DNA of 64,000 nt from Jannaschia sp. CCS1 (lineage in GTDB: Bacteria > Pseudomonadota > Alphaproteobacteria > Rhodobacterales > Rhodobacteraceae), in contig NC_007802.1 in the NCBI RefSeq assembly GCF_000013565.1, positions 1,178,001 to 1,242,000 on the forward strand, given 5' to 3'. Shown piece by piece: positions 35,920 to 45,247 of this stretch (position 1 is its first letter; the number at the start of each line of letters is the position of its first letter). Under the pieces are notes generated by a model. That model had not been told where the DNA came from. It did no database searches and saw only the letters and a list, made by a program, of their open reading frames with translations. Both the position numbers and the translations under genes were made by a program.

Positions 35920-36801
35920 ATGGTCGGACAATTCGAACAGGCAATCCTCGCGCTCATGATCTTTGTGATCATGCTTGGCATGGGGGCATCGCTGACGCCG
36001 CGTGATTTCATCCTCGCGCTCAAGCGCCCCTATGGGCTGATGATCGGGGTCGTGTCGCAATACGGGTTCATGCCGTTCATCGGGTTCATCCTTGCGCTGA
36101 CCTTGCCGGTGTCCGATCCGATCAAGATCGGCATCCTGATCATGTCTTGCATGCCGGGCGGGACCACGTCCAATATCTTCACCTACTTTTCCAAAGGGAA
36201 CCTGGCGCTTTCTGTTCTCATGACGGTCACGTCGACGATCTTTGGCGTGATCCTGATCCCCATCGTGCTGGTCGTTTATGCGGGCGCTTTGGACGTGGAT
36301 ATCCCGCGCGAAAATATCATCGCGACCCTTGTGCTGCTGCTGGTGCCCGTGGCCATCGGCATGGTGCTGCGCAAGCTGAACGCGAATATCGGCGCGGTGA
36401 CGGAATTCATGGGATCCATGTTGGCGATTTTCTTCATCCTGTTTCTGGTCGTCTCGTGGATCCCGCGCAACTTCGCGTTTCTGATGGAGACGGGATGGGC
36501 GACCTATGCGGCCTCCATCGCGCTGGGGCTGATTGGCATCACGGTGGGATATCTCTTTGCCAAGGCCCTGAAGCTGCATCCCCGCAATGCCCGCACCGTG
36601 GGTCTTGAGACGGGGATACAGAACGGCCCCCTGGCCATCGCGATCATCGCCTTCACCTTTTCGGGGGCGGAGCAGCAGGCGGTCAATGCGGTGCCTGTCC
36701 TCTACTCCCTGTTCATCGTGATCGTCTCGACATTGGTGACACTCTACTTCCGGCGCGCCAATACGTCTGCCGAGCAAAAGATGCCCGACAGTCTGTTGTA
36801 G
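35920..36801 (+). CDS. Bile acid:sodium symporter (BASS) family protein
   Basis: A 293-residue membrane protein with about nine or ten helices. The family motifs LGMGASLTPRDFILALKRPY, LIMSCMPGGTTSNIFTYFSK (sodium-site helix break) and GLETGIQNGPLAIAIIAFTF are clear. Bacterial BASS proteins move organic anions with sodium; the substrate is unknown. Its closeness to fadD suggests an organic acid or steroid-like carboxylate, which is inference. A stop at 36799-36801 is followed by convergent dabA. Confidence 0.9.
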   Translation: MVGQFEQAILALMIFVIMLGMGASLTPRDFILALKRPYGLMIGVVSQYGFMPFIGFILALTLPVSDPIKIGILIMSCMPGGTTSNIFTYFSKGNLALSVLMTVTSTIFGVILIPIVLVVYAGALDVDIPRENIIATLVLLLVPVAIGMVLRKLNANIGAVTEFMGSMLAIFFILFLVVSWIPRNFAFLMETGWATYAASIALGLIGITVGYLFAKALKLHPRNARTVGLETGIQNGPLAIAIIAFTFSGAEQQAVNAVPVLYSLFIVIVSTLVTLYFRRANTSAEQKMPDSLL

Positions 36802-36885
36802 GGGCCTGGATCTGCCGCCCCATGGTCAAAACGCGGGGCGGCGCGCTGTGTTTTATGCGCGCGATGGCATGTTGGTGCGGGCCAA

Positions 36886-39291
36886 TCACCCAGCCGCGTC
36901 CAGATCGTCGCTGATCCGGGCGTCGCGCGCCATTTCCGACCATTCCAGATCCCCGGTGTATCGCCAGGCCATTTGACCGGACGCGTCCAGCGCAAACAGA
37001 TGCAGCCAGCGATTGTCGAACAGGGCGCGCACGCCATCATGTCGGCGCAGGATGTCTGTCATGGCCTCACGTGGGGCCTCGATACAGACGGACAGACGCA
37101 GCGGATCGTGGGCGTATCCCTCGCCCTCATGCACCGACTGCCAGGGCAGGCCCGCACGCAGGGTGCCACCATTCCCTTCCACGACGCCAATGCCGCCAGT
37201 CACGTTATGCAGAAGTTTGTTGCCGGAGCCGAAGACATCAGGGGCTACGGTTGATCCGTAATATTGCAGGCTGATCCAGCTGGCCACGACAACCGGGGCT
37301 GTCATGATCAGTTCCAGAACGCTGAAATCACTGTCTTTCTTCCAGTCGTAATCATGCAGGAACGCGCGCCCTGCCAGGCTTTTACCTGCGGTCCGGTGGC
37401 GTGGGGCGGCGATGAAGGCCTTGCAGCCCGCCAGCGCCCATTCGGGCCGGGTTTCGGCCCAGTCGCGGCTGCGCAGGTCCACATCGGCGTCCCCATCGGC
37501 CCGGGGCAGGCGCAGCGCCCGTTCGGCGCGGGTGACGGTGCCGGCCTGTGCGAACCACGTCTCTGCCTGGGCGATGCCCGCATCATGGGCCGCAGACGGA
37601 TGATCTTTCGCGAAGAGCGTTATCGCGTCGGTGGTCGTGTCGTGCAGAGCGCCCAAAAACAGCGTGTCGGACGGCACATCTATGCCCCGATCCGCCAGCC
37701 CGGCCCGGACGTCCGGTGTATTGAGCAGCGCGGCAAGCAGCCGGGCGTTCACGTCGCCCGCGTAGCCCCCACAGGCGCCACAATGCAGACCGCTGGCAAA
37801 GGGGTTGTTCACCACGTTCGCCCCGTGTCCGGCCAGAACCACAAGCGGGGCGAAATCCGTGGTCAGCGACATCGCGCGCAGGATCGTTTCGGCCGCGTCG
37901 ATCTGTGCGTCCAGCGGCAAGGGCGGATCCAGAACCGGGGCGGGCCCATAATCGTGCGGGTCGGACCCGATGTTGAGCGCATCCCTGACCAGCTTGCCCG
38001 CATAGATCGGCCCCGTCGCCTCCACAAACGCGAAGGAGGAGACAGCGGCGAGTTTGAACCGACCCCAGGCGCGCTTGGCCCGTGCCTTGAACCGGGCCGT
38101 CTGCTCAGCGGTGACGTTTTCGCCTGTCGACGTGGACGTGACGCCAGCGTTCAGAAGCACCGGCAGGCGCAGTTCGTCCACATCTGACGCGAAGCTTTTG
38201 TGGGATGCCGTCAGCCCGAAAAACCCGGCAAAGCCCAGGGTCTGGATGCCCGGGTTCACCGCTTCCAGCGCCCGGCGGAACACTTCGGACCGCACGTCGA
38301 TACAGAACGCCGCCTGTAGCGTGGGCCGGTCCTCCCCCCGTTCCGGCGAGGGCGCGGCAATGGTGGAGGCCAGATCGCGCTGCACCGCGTGTTCCCATGC
38401 CTCTTGCAGGATGGCGTTTATGATCTCACCCCTTTGTGGTGTGACAGGTTGCGCATGGGCGGTTTTGGTCGCCTCCCATCTGTCGCCGATGCGGTCTTCG
38501 TATTGCAGGAAGAGAGCTTCCTCCCACAACAGCCGGATCGTCAGGAGGTCGGCGATGGTCTCGTCCGTGGTCTGGGACAACTCCGCCTGCCACAGATGAT
38601 ACCGGGCGACCTGTGCCCATCCGCCGAGGGAAAAGAGCAGCTGATGCAGGTATGTCTCCAGCATGTCGTCGTCCAGACCCAGCCGTTTCGCGGCCCGCAG
38701 GCGCGCCTCTTGGGCCGTGTCGGGTGTTTCGCTGACAAATTGTGCGAACCCTGTCAGCCCGGTAATTTCGGGGGTCAGGTCGTGGGTCGCGGTCTGCCGC
38801 CATGCATCATAGGCCCCACGTCTGCGCGGAGCCGCCCACAGCGCCTGGCCCTGATCAAAGAAACCAGAGGCCCAATGACCGAACCGGTCCGCGAGGATCC
38901 CTGGCCAATCGATGCCGGACATTCTGGCCGCCAGATCCGCGATGGTGGAATGCGGCTCTGGCCTGTCGAACGGGACCGCCGCGCTGCGCTTGATCTCGGC
39001 CAAGTCGGGCGCGTTGTCGATCCGGGACGCGGCACTGGCAGAGGCGATATCGTCATCCGTGATCGTCCCGTCCTCAATCAACGCAGCATAATGCGCGGGC
39101 GGCATGGTCACGGGCACGTTGCCGATCCGCCCCAACCTTGCGCTGACCTGTGCGAGGTGTTCCTCGGTCTGACCCAGAAAGGGGTTTACGGCGACGGACG
39201 AGGCCAGCGGCCAAACCGGAGGAATGGCGCGTGCGGCGCGATCGGCGGCTGTGGTCATGGTGTCGGACGAGAGGTCATGGACGGTGGTCAT
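36886..39291 (-). CDS. dabA: Inorganic carbon accumulation protein DabA (DUF2309)
   Basis: An 801-residue carbonic-anhydrase-like subunit of the DAB complex, which turns CO2 into trapped bicarbonate at the membrane. The zinc site known from characterised DabA is present: Cys330 and Asp332 in [20 protein letters not shown], His489 in [16 protein letters not shown], and Cys504 in [19 protein letters not shown]. The 15-residue spacing of His and the last Cys is as in the characterised enzyme. It is downstream of dabB by 21 bases in one operon. This form in a likely heterotroph would support anaplerotic carboxylation; that is inference. Confidence 0.93.
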   Translation of the reverse strand: MTTVHDLSSDTMTTAADRAARAIPPVWPLASSVAVNPFLGQTEEHLAQVSARLGRIGNVPVTMPPAHYAALIEDGTITDDDIASASAASRIDNAPDLAEIKRSAAVPFDRPEPHSTIADLAARMSGIDWPGILADRFGHWASGFFDQGQALWAAPRRRGAYDAWRQTATHDLTPEITGLTGFAQFVSETPDTAQEARLRAAKRLGLDDDMLETYLHQLLFSLGGWAQVARYHLWQAELSQTTDETIADLLTIRLLWEEALFLQYEDRIGDRWEATKTAHAQPVTPQRGEIINAILQEAWEHAVQRDLASTIAAPSPERGEDRPTLQAAFCIDVRSEVFRRALEAVNPGIQTLGFAGFFGLTASHKSFASDVDELRLPVLLNAGVTSTSTGENVTAEQTARFKARAKRAWGRFKLAAVSSFAFVEATGPIYAGKLVRDALNIGSDPHDYGPAPVLDPPLPLDAQIDAAETILRAMSLTTDFAPLVVLAGHGANVVNNPFASGLHCGACGGYAGDVNARLLAALLNTPDVRAGLADRGIDVPSDTLFLGALHDTTTDAITLFAKDHPSAAHDAGIAQAETWFAQAGTVTRAERALRLPRADGDADVDLRSRDWAETRPEWALAGCKAFIAAPRHRTAGKSLAGRAFLHDYDWKKDSDFSVLELIMTAPVVVASWISLQYYGSTVAPDVFGSGNKLLHNVTGGIGVVEGNGGTLRAGLPWQSVHEGEGYAHDPLRLSVCIEAPREAMTDILRRHDGVRALFDNRWLHLFALDASGQMAWRYTGDLEWSEMARDARISDDLDAAG

Positions 39292-39312
39292 CGGATCTAT
39301 CCTTCCCCGAAA

Positions 39313-40872
39313 TCAGGAGCGGTTTTCGGTGGTCCAGCCACCCAGAAGCTTGTCGAAGACGGCATTGGCATACAGCCCGTTGGACAGATGCACCCGCAAT
39401 CCGGCCGCGGCGGGGTGATAGGCCCAGAGCGGGAACATCGCCTGCGCCACCGCCACCACCCCAAAGCTGAGCACGGCCAGCACGATCAACGCCCATTCCA
39501 GCGGGCCGGGGGCGGGCGTGGCGGGAAGGGTGCCTGCCATCAGCCACTCGGCTGCGGTTTGCAGGGCAAAGTAACCCACCGCCGCTGCGACGGAATAGGC
39601 TGCGGTGCGTTGCGTCAGAACACGCGGGGCTGCGTCGGCCAGGCCTTGCGCCAAAAGATACGCCACGCCGAAGATCAGGATCGCGCCCAGGGCGATGGCT
39701 TGCGGCGACTTGCCCGTCAGGCCGAAGATCAGCCCGACCGCGCCGTAGATGACCAGCGCGATCAGAAACGCGCGCCCCACCGCCCCGCCGTTGGGGATCG
39801 CGACGGGGCCCGGCCTGCGGATCGCGGCGACGCCGTCCACGGCACCGCCAGAGGCAAGAAAGGCATGCGCCTTATACATCGAATGCGCCACGATATGCAG
39901 CAGCGCCAGCGGGAACAGCGCCAGACCGCATTGCAGGATCATGAACCCCATCTGCGCCACCGTGGACCACGCGAGGGAGGTTTTGACCGCCGATTGCGTC
40001 AGCATCACCAGACCGCCGAAAAGCGCCGTGAACCCGCCGATCATCACCAGCACCGCCAGCACGCCCGGCGACAGCAGCATCACGTCGGCAAAGCGGATCA
40101 ACAGGAAGCCGCCCGCATTGATGACGCCTGCGTGCAGCAGCGCGGATACCGGCGTTGGCGTCTCCATCACCTCGGTCAGCCAGCCGTGCATCGGGAATTG
40201 CGCGGATTTCAGGATGGCCGCGAGGGCGAGGGCGGCGGCGATCCACGTGGCCAGCTCGCTGCCCTGACCGCTGCGCGCTGCGTCCAGAATGGTTGCCAGA
40301 TCACCCGTTTCATAGGTGATGAAGATCAGGATCATCGCCGCCAGCATCGCGGCGTCCCCCAGCCGGGCGGTGATCCATTTCTTGCGCGCCGCCCGCCGGG
40401 CTGCAACCCGCTCAGGGTAATGCAGCAGCAGCTTGTGCAGCGACAGACTGGTGGCGATCCACGCAAGGGCAAATTGCAGAAGGTTGCCGGATATCACCAG
40501 CAGCATCACAGCCGCGAGCGTGAGGCATAGCCAGCCGGTAAAGGGCCCCTGCCGCGCTTCGCCGTCCATATATGTTGCGGAATAGCGCACCACGACCCAG
40601 CCCACGAACGCGACCAGCAACAGCATAACACCGCTGATCGCATCGAGCCGCGCGGATAGTCCAAGACCGTTCGCACCGATCAGAGGGCTGGTCCCCGGGC
40701 CTGTCAGGATAAGCATCAAAGCCGCCAACGCAGCCAGGGCCAGGACACCCAGCGCGCCGATTTCGACCTGTCTTAACACCGCTGTCGGGCGCATCTGCGG
40801 TCCACGAAACGCGATGGCCGCGAGACCGACAAAGACGACCGGGGCCACAAGGGGCAGGAAGGCGATAAACAA
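39313..40872 (-). CDS. dabB: DabB, proton-conducting membrane subunit (NuoL/MrpA-like)
   Basis: A 519-residue membrane protein of the proton-pumping-type transporter family with 13-14 helices. PMHGWLTEVMETPTPVSALL, HAGVINAGGFLLIRFADVML and SAVKTSLAWSTVAQMGFMIL are the core signatures shared with NuoL, including the conserved Lys and Glu in channel helices. It would carry the cation flow that drives DabA. It is the first gene of the dabB-dabA operon and divergent from a LysR gene by about 100 bases. Confidence 0.92.
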   Translation of the reverse strand: MFIAFLPLVAPVVFVGLAAIAFRGPQMRPTAVLRQVEIGALGVLALAALAALMLILTGPGTSPLIGANGLGLSARLDAISGVMLLLVAFVGWVVVRYSATYMDGEARQGPFTGWLCLTLAAVMLLVISGNLLQFALAWIATSLSLHKLLLHYPERVAARRAARKKWITARLGDAAMLAAMILIFITYETGDLATILDAARSGQGSELATWIAAALALAAILKSAQFPMHGWLTEVMETPTPVSALLHAGVINAGGFLLIRFADVMLLSPGVLAVLVMIGGFTALFGGLVMLTQSAVKTSLAWSTVAQMGFMILQCGLALFPLALLHIVAHSMYKAHAFLASGGAVDGVAAIRRPGPVAIPNGGAVGRAFLIALVIYGAVGLIFGLTGKSPQAIALGAILIFGVAYLLAQGLADAAPRVLTQRTAAYSVAAAVGYFALQTAAEWLMAGTLPATPAPGPLEWALIVLAVLSFGVVAVAQAMFPLWAYHPAAAGLRVHLSNGLYANAVFDKLLGGWTTENRS

Positions 40873-40976
40873 AGCAGGGCATCCTTCTGACAGACCGTGT
40901 CCGGTTCAGATAGCAGCCTCATCTACGTTAGAAAAATTCATTGTTTAGCGGAAATCATTCTGTTTAATATATTGAT

Positions 40977-41855
40977 ATGGCAGAGTTCAATTATCACCAT
41001 TTGCGATACTTCTGGGCGGTCGCCCATGACGGCAACCTCACGCGGACGGCGGCGCGGCTCAACCTGTCGCAATCTGCCGTCTCCGTTCAGATCAAGCAGC
41101 TTGAGGCGTCCCTGGGGCATCGGTTGTTTGAGCGGCGCGGTCGTCAGCTTGTCCTGACCGAGGCGGGCCGGATCGCGCTGGATCATGCGGATGCAATCTT
41201 TGCCGCGGGGCGCGAGTTGATTGGCACGCTTCAGGAAAAAGACCGTAGCCGCCAAGCCATCCGGATCGGCGCGTTGGCGACCCTGTCGCGCAATTTTCAT
41301 CTGAAGTTTTTGCAACCCATCCTTGGCCGGCAGGATGTGGAGATCATCCTGCGCTCCGGCACGAATGTGAACTTGTTGCAGGCGCTGGAAGCGCACAATC
41401 TGGACGTGGTCCTGATCAATCGCCCGCCTTCGCGCGACGCCATCACGCCATTCGTGTCCCACCGCCTGTCCGAGCAGCCGGTCAGCCTGGTGGGCACGCC
41501 TGCTTTGCTGGGAGATACGCCTGATCTGAATGACCTGCTGGCCCATCAGCCGATCATCCTGCCCACCGCCGACACCGACGTGCGCATTGGATTTGACGCG
41601 CTCACCGAGCGGATCGGCATCCGGCCCCAGATCGTCGCGGAGGTCGAGGACATGGCGATGATGCGCCTTCTCGCGCGGGAGGGGGTTGGTCTGGCGGTCC
41701 TGCCGCCTATCGTGGTCCAAGACGAGCTGAAAACCGGACGGTTGATTGAGGCGGACCGTCTTCCCGGCATTGGTGAGACGTTCTATGCGGTCACCCTGAC
41801 ACGCCGTTTCCCGAACCCGCTGCTGTCGGAATTGCTGGAAGACCGCGCGTTGTAG
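40977..41855 (+). CDS. LysR-family regulator divergent from dabBA
   Basis: A 292-residue protein with the NhaR-like start NYHHLRYFWAVAHDGNLTRT and the HTH region LNLSQSAVSVQIKQLEASLG. The effector domain (RIGALATLSRNFHLKFLQPI onward) includes VAEVEDMAMMRLLAREGVGL near the end. NhaR-type regulators respond to sodium or pH, and a CO2/pH-related signal would suit the neighbouring dab operon; this is inference. The spacer 40873-40976 is AT-rich near the LysR start. Confidence 0.9.
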   Translation: MAEFNYHHLRYFWAVAHDGNLTRTAARLNLSQSAVSVQIKQLEASLGHRLFERRGRQLVLTEAGRIALDHADAIFAAGRELIGTLQEKDRSRQAIRIGALATLSRNFHLKFLQPILGRQDVEIILRSGTNVNLLQALEAHNLDVVLINRPPSRDAITPFVSHRLSEQPVSLVGTPALLGDTPDLNDLLAHQPIILPTADTDVRIGFDALTERIGIRPQIVAEVEDMAMMRLLAREGVGLAVLPPIVVQDELKTGRLIEADRLPGIGETFYAVTLTRRFPNPLLSELLEDRAL

Positions 41856-41934
41856 CGGCGTTTGCGCCCATGGCTATGTCGCGGTTGCCACAATCAGGAC
41901 GGGAAAGGACCAATGATCCAACGCCCCTAAGGTG

Positions 41935-41997
41935 AAAATCTCTGGCCAACGCTGCGGTGCCTCGGCAACCCTTGCGGCGTGTATGGCAGGAGATTTT
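41935..41997 (+). promoter_or_regulatory. Leader hairpin sequestering the ribosome binding site of the MNIO operon
   Basis: The outer stem AAAATCTC (41935-41942) pairs perfectly with GAGATTTT (41990-41997), which includes part of the GGAG Shine-Dalgarno (41989-41992) 7 bases before the ATG at 42000. Nested pairs are GCC (41945-41947)/GGC (41985-41987), CGCTGC (41950-41955)/GCGGCG (41974-41979) and GGTGC/GCAACC around a CTCG loop. It would block translation when folded. The ligand or opening signal is unknown. Confidence 0.55.
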
Positions 41998-41999
41998 TG

Positions 42000-44291
42000 A
42001 TGACCACCCCTGAGCCTTCCTCCGTCCCGCCAGAGACCCTCGCCGCGATCAAGGCCATGACGCAAGACGCCGCCGTGGCGGAGCTGAAGACGGTCCTTCG
42101 CGCGGCCGTCAAGCTGGAGATGGCGACGATCCCGATCTACCTCTACACCTATTATTCAGTCTGCCGGAAACCCGGGCGCAAGGACCCGCCAACGCGCGCG
42201 GGTCATCCGGTGCCCGAGAACTCCGCCTTCCCCGATCCGTCCTCCCTTTATGGCAATGCGGCCGCGGGCGTGATCATGAGCGTTGCCGTGGAAGAAATGC
42301 TGCACATGTCACTGGCGATGAACCTTCTGTCGTCCACGCTGGAGGAGGATGAAGATCTGCCGCAGATCTACGATGGGCTGACATTTGGCAACGGTGGCGG
42401 CATCGTGTTGCCAGTGCTGAGTACCCTTGCGCCTGATCCCGGGCGCGGCCCCGGCGGGCACCCGGTGGAAGTTGTCACGGGCAACGCGCTGGAAATCCCG
42501 CTCGCCAAACTCAGCCTTGATCAGTTGCAGCATTTCATGCGCATCGAATATCCCGGCAAGAAGGATTCCACATCTGGTGTGATCAATCCGACGGCACCGG
42601 ATTGGGCAACCATCGGCGAGGTCTACGACTACGCCAAGGCCCTGATCCAAAGCTGCGCTGGCGGCGCAGGGATGGAGGATGCGGTGTTCCAGAAGAACAC
42701 CACGACGCAGATCGGGTCAGACAATTACTCGGCCAGCAGCATCGACACGCTGTCGTCGGGCTCCAAGCCGTTTACCTTTGTTGATCCACCCGTGGTCGGC
42801 ACCTCCAACCCGCCCGATCATATCGCGGCCTCCACCGTGGCGCAGTTCGAGAATGATGATGCCCATGACCATGAAGGGGACGACGCGCTGTTTCGGATCA
42901 CCAGCGCGGCAGGGGCCGTGACGGCAATCAACACGATCTGCGAACAGGGGGAGGGGGCTGATTTCACCGGATACGTCGAAGACGACGATATTGAGCAGTC
43001 CCATTACTACAAATTTTGGTCCCTGTGCGCACAGCTTGATGGCTATCCCGCCCGGATGCAGACACCGCCCCAGGTTGCGGGCATGGACGCGCCGCCGCCC
43101 GTGACACCCCAGATCGCCGATTTGGGAGAGCGGTTCGTCTACAATGTCCCGACCAATCCGAAAGCGTCGGACTATTCCGATGCGGCACGGGCGACCGTGG
43201 ACGTGGCCAACGGCCTGTTTCAATACATGCTGATCCTGTCCGAGACGACGTTGCTGGTGCCCGAGGCGCACCAGAAGCTCTACTTCAACAAGACCATGCA
43301 TCAGTCGATGATCTGGGTGATGGACAAGTTCTACCAAGGCCTGCGCCATGCCCAAGACCGCGGTGTGCAACTGGTGCCAACGTTCGAAAACCCCTTCCCC
43401 GCAGGGACCACGCGAGAGACGGCGTTTGCAGCGCTGCAAGAGCTGGTACGGGTGTGTGAGGCGAAATCTGCCTGTCTGGAAGGCTACGCGGCTTTTGGCT
43501 GGACATTGGCCGAGGTGTCAGCCCTGCCGGACGTCTCGCCGTTCTGGACCGGCAATGTGGGCGAAACGCCGAGGCAATTGCCCGCCTTCCTGGATGTGCC
43601 CGACATCGCCGCCGTCTCGCCGGAGGAGGAGAAGGCCGGACATGCCGCGCATGAGACGATCATCGGCCCCGATCACCCCCGCTACACTGGTACCCAGAAG
43701 TTCCCCGCAAGCCCGCCCGAAGATCTGCAACTCGACCTTGCCGCAGGCGTCGGCAATTGGGTGCGCCATGCCTGTATGGGCCTGAATTCCTGCAAGAATC
43801 AGGGGCGCACGCTTCGTAATGATTGTGCCGGACAAGGGTGGTGTGCCACCTCGCTGGGCTACAACGCCGCCGACGTGTCGCAGCCGTTGATCTCGGACCA
43901 CACTTGTCACGTCAAAAACGATTGTCGCGGGCAAGGGGGCTGCGGGCTATATGGCACGCAGGACGAGTTGAACATGCCGGGCGGCAATACCTGCCAAACG
44001 CAAGGCTCCTGCGCCACGCCAATCAACGCGGAGCGCTTCATCACCGAAGGCGAGAACCGGCGCAAAAGCGTTTGGAAACAGGCGCGTGCGCATTTCAAGG
44101 CGGAGGTTTGGCCCGTCCTTGCCGCATCCGGTGGGGGGACGGTACCGCCGCCCGCCGATGGCCAGAACTTCCCCGACAACACCGCGCATTTCAAAGATGG
44201 CCCGACCATCGAGTGGATCGCGGATGCCAGTGGCGAGGGGATGACAGCCTGCGGGGCCAGCGGCATGAGCGGCGCGGGCAGCTGCGCCTGA
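42000..44291 (+). CDS. Ferritin-like protein with Cys-rich, MNIO-substrate-like C-terminus
   Basis: A 763-residue protein without a signal peptide. The N-terminal ~350 residues look like the ferritin-like domain found in VioB/RebD-type imine-dimer synthases: Glu40 in AAVKLEMATIPIYLYTYYSV, VAVEEMLHMSLAMNLL (Glu98, Glu99, His102), and a second ExxH at Glu332-His335 (IEQSHYYKFW). The C-terminal ~175 residues hold eleven Cys at 592, 598, 609, 615, 636, 642, 648, 665, 671, 751 and 762, giving five C-x5-C pairs such as CMGLNSC, CAGQGWC, CRGQGGC and CQTQGSC. These resemble the CKGxxxC motifs of peptides modified by MNIO enzymes. The TGA overlaps the ATG of the MNIO gene. The start is set by AGGAG before 42000. 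Confidence 0.82.
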   Translation: MTTPEPSSVPPETLAAIKAMTQDAAVAELKTVLRAAVKLEMATIPIYLYTYYSVCRKPGRKDPPTRAGHPVPENSAFPDPSSLYGNAAAGVIMSVAVEEMLHMSLAMNLLSSTLEEDEDLPQIYDGLTFGNGGGIVLPVLSTLAPDPGRGPGGHPVEVVTGNALEIPLAKLSLDQLQHFMRIEYPGKKDSTSGVINPTAPDWATIGEVYDYAKALIQSCAGGAGMEDAVFQKNTTTQIGSDNYSASSIDTLSSGSKPFTFVDPPVVGTSNPPDHIAASTVAQFENDDAHDHEGDDALFRITSAAGAVTAINTICEQGEGADFTGYVEDDDIEQSHYYKFWSLCAQLDGYPARMQTPPQVAGMDAPPPVTPQIADLGERFVYNVPTNPKASDYSDAARATVDVANGLFQYMLILSETTLLVPEAHQKLYFNKTMHQSMIWVMDKFYQGLRHAQDRGVQLVPTFENPFPAGTTRETAFAALQELVRVCEAKSACLEGYAAFGWTLAEVSALPDVSPFWTGNVGETPRQLPAFLDVPDIAAVSPEEEKAGHAAHETIIGPDHPRYTGTQKFPASPPEDLQLDLAAGVGNWVRHACMGLNSCKNQGRTLRNDCAGQGWCATSLGYNAADVSQPLISDHTCHVKNDCRGQGGCGLYGTQDELNMPGGNTCQTQGSCATPINAERFITEGENRRKSVWKQARAHFKAEVWPVLAASGGGTVPPPADGQNFPDNTAHFKDGPTIEWIADASGEGMTACGASGMSGAGSCA

Positions 44292-45247
44292 TGGGCGCGG
44301 CGGAGTATGCATCTCAGGTCAGGACCCTGCCCAAACTGGGCCTGGGCGTGGGTCTGCGCAACGAACACTTCAACCATATTCTGTCAGAGCGTCCGAATGT
44401 GGATTGGTTCGAGGCGATTTCCGAGAATTTCATGGATTCCGGTGGCCGACCCGGCTGGGTGATCCGCCAGATCGCAGAGCATTACCCAATCGTTCTGCAT
44501 GGCGTTTCCCTGTCAATCGGCAGTGCCGATCCGCTGAACGAGGGCTATCTGGCCAGGCTGAAGCTGCTGGCGGATGATGTGCAGGCCAAGTGGGTCAGTG
44601 ATCATTTGTGCTGGACGGGTGTGCTGAGCATCAACAGCCACGATCTGCTGCCGCTGCCTTTGAATGAAGAAACGCTCGGCCACGTGACATCCCGTGTCCA
44701 CCATGTCCAGGAGGTGCTGGGGCGGCCCCTGATCCTGGAGAACCCGTCCACTTACGCCAGCTTCCAGACCTCGGACATTCCAGAGCCCGAATTTCTGCGC
44801 GCGCTCTCGGATGCCACGGGCTGCGGGCTGCTTCTGGATGTGAATAACGTCTACGTATCGTGCTTTAACGATGGCACAGATCCACTTGAATATCTTGAAA
44901 AAATTCCGTTTGAAAAAGTTATCCAGATGCATCTGGCTGGCCACACAAACTGTGGAGAATTCCTGCTCGACACCCATGATCAACCGGTCACGCGCGGGGT
45001 GTGGGAGCTGTTCCGTCTGGCGTGGCAGCGCACGGGCGGTGCCGCGACCCTGCTGGAATGGGACGGCGATGTGCCCGCCTTCGAGGATCTCCACGCGGAG
45101 GTTTTGAAGGCGAGGGAGTTCATGGCCGGAGAGGTCGAGGCGCTGCACCTGTACCAGGGCGCAGCCGCACCGGGCCGGGCCCGCGTCTCAAATCCGGTGG
45201 ATCACATCGTCTCACCGGTGCGGGGCCATTCCCGGCTGGACGCATGA
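44291..45247 (+). CDS. DUF692 / MNIO-family multinuclear non-heme iron oxidative enzyme
   Basis: A 318-residue TIM-barrel enzyme of the MbnB/TglH/BufB family, which uses two or three irons and O2 to modify Cys residues. Likely metal ligands are all present: His70 (VLHGVSLSIG), Asp104/His105 (VSDHLCWTG), Glu150/Asn151 (ILENPSTY), Asp183/Asn185 (LLLDVNNVYV), His214 and His218 (QMHLAGH) and Glu256/Asp258 (LLEWDGD). It begins inside the stop of the ferritin-like gene (TGATG) and its own stop overlaps the next ATG, so the three proteins are co-translated. The substrate is very likely the Cys-rich tail of the upstream protein. Confidence 0.92.
   Translation: MGAAEYASQVRTLPKLGLGVGLRNEHFNHILSERPNVDWFEAISENFMDSGGRPGWVIRQIAEHYPIVLHGVSLSIGSADPLNEGYLARLKLLADDVQAKWVSDHLCWTGVLSINSHDLLPLPLNEETLGHVTSRVHHVQEVLGRPLILENPSTYASFQTSDIPEPEFLRALSDATGCGLLLDVNNVYVSCFNDGTDPLEYLEKIPFEKVIQMHLAGHTNCGEFLLDTHDQPVTRGVWELFRLAWQRTGGAATLLEWDGDVPAFEDLHAEVLKAREFMAGEVEALHLYQGAAAPGRARVSNPVDHIVSPVRGHSRLDA

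Noticed and set aside
38389-40530. Plus-strand open frame of 713 codons across dabA/dabB
   Set aside because: Crosses two well-supported minus-strand genes; the translation is basic and low in hydrophobic patterning, typical of a GC-rich shadow frame.
41935-41999. Resemblance of CTCGGCAACC in the leader hairpin to SAM-type riboswitch cores
   Set aside because: Only the GGCAACC word matches; the kink-turn, P3/P4 arrangement and pseudoknot of the SAM-I/IV families are not visible, and the operon is not methionine-related. Kept as an unknown hairpin.
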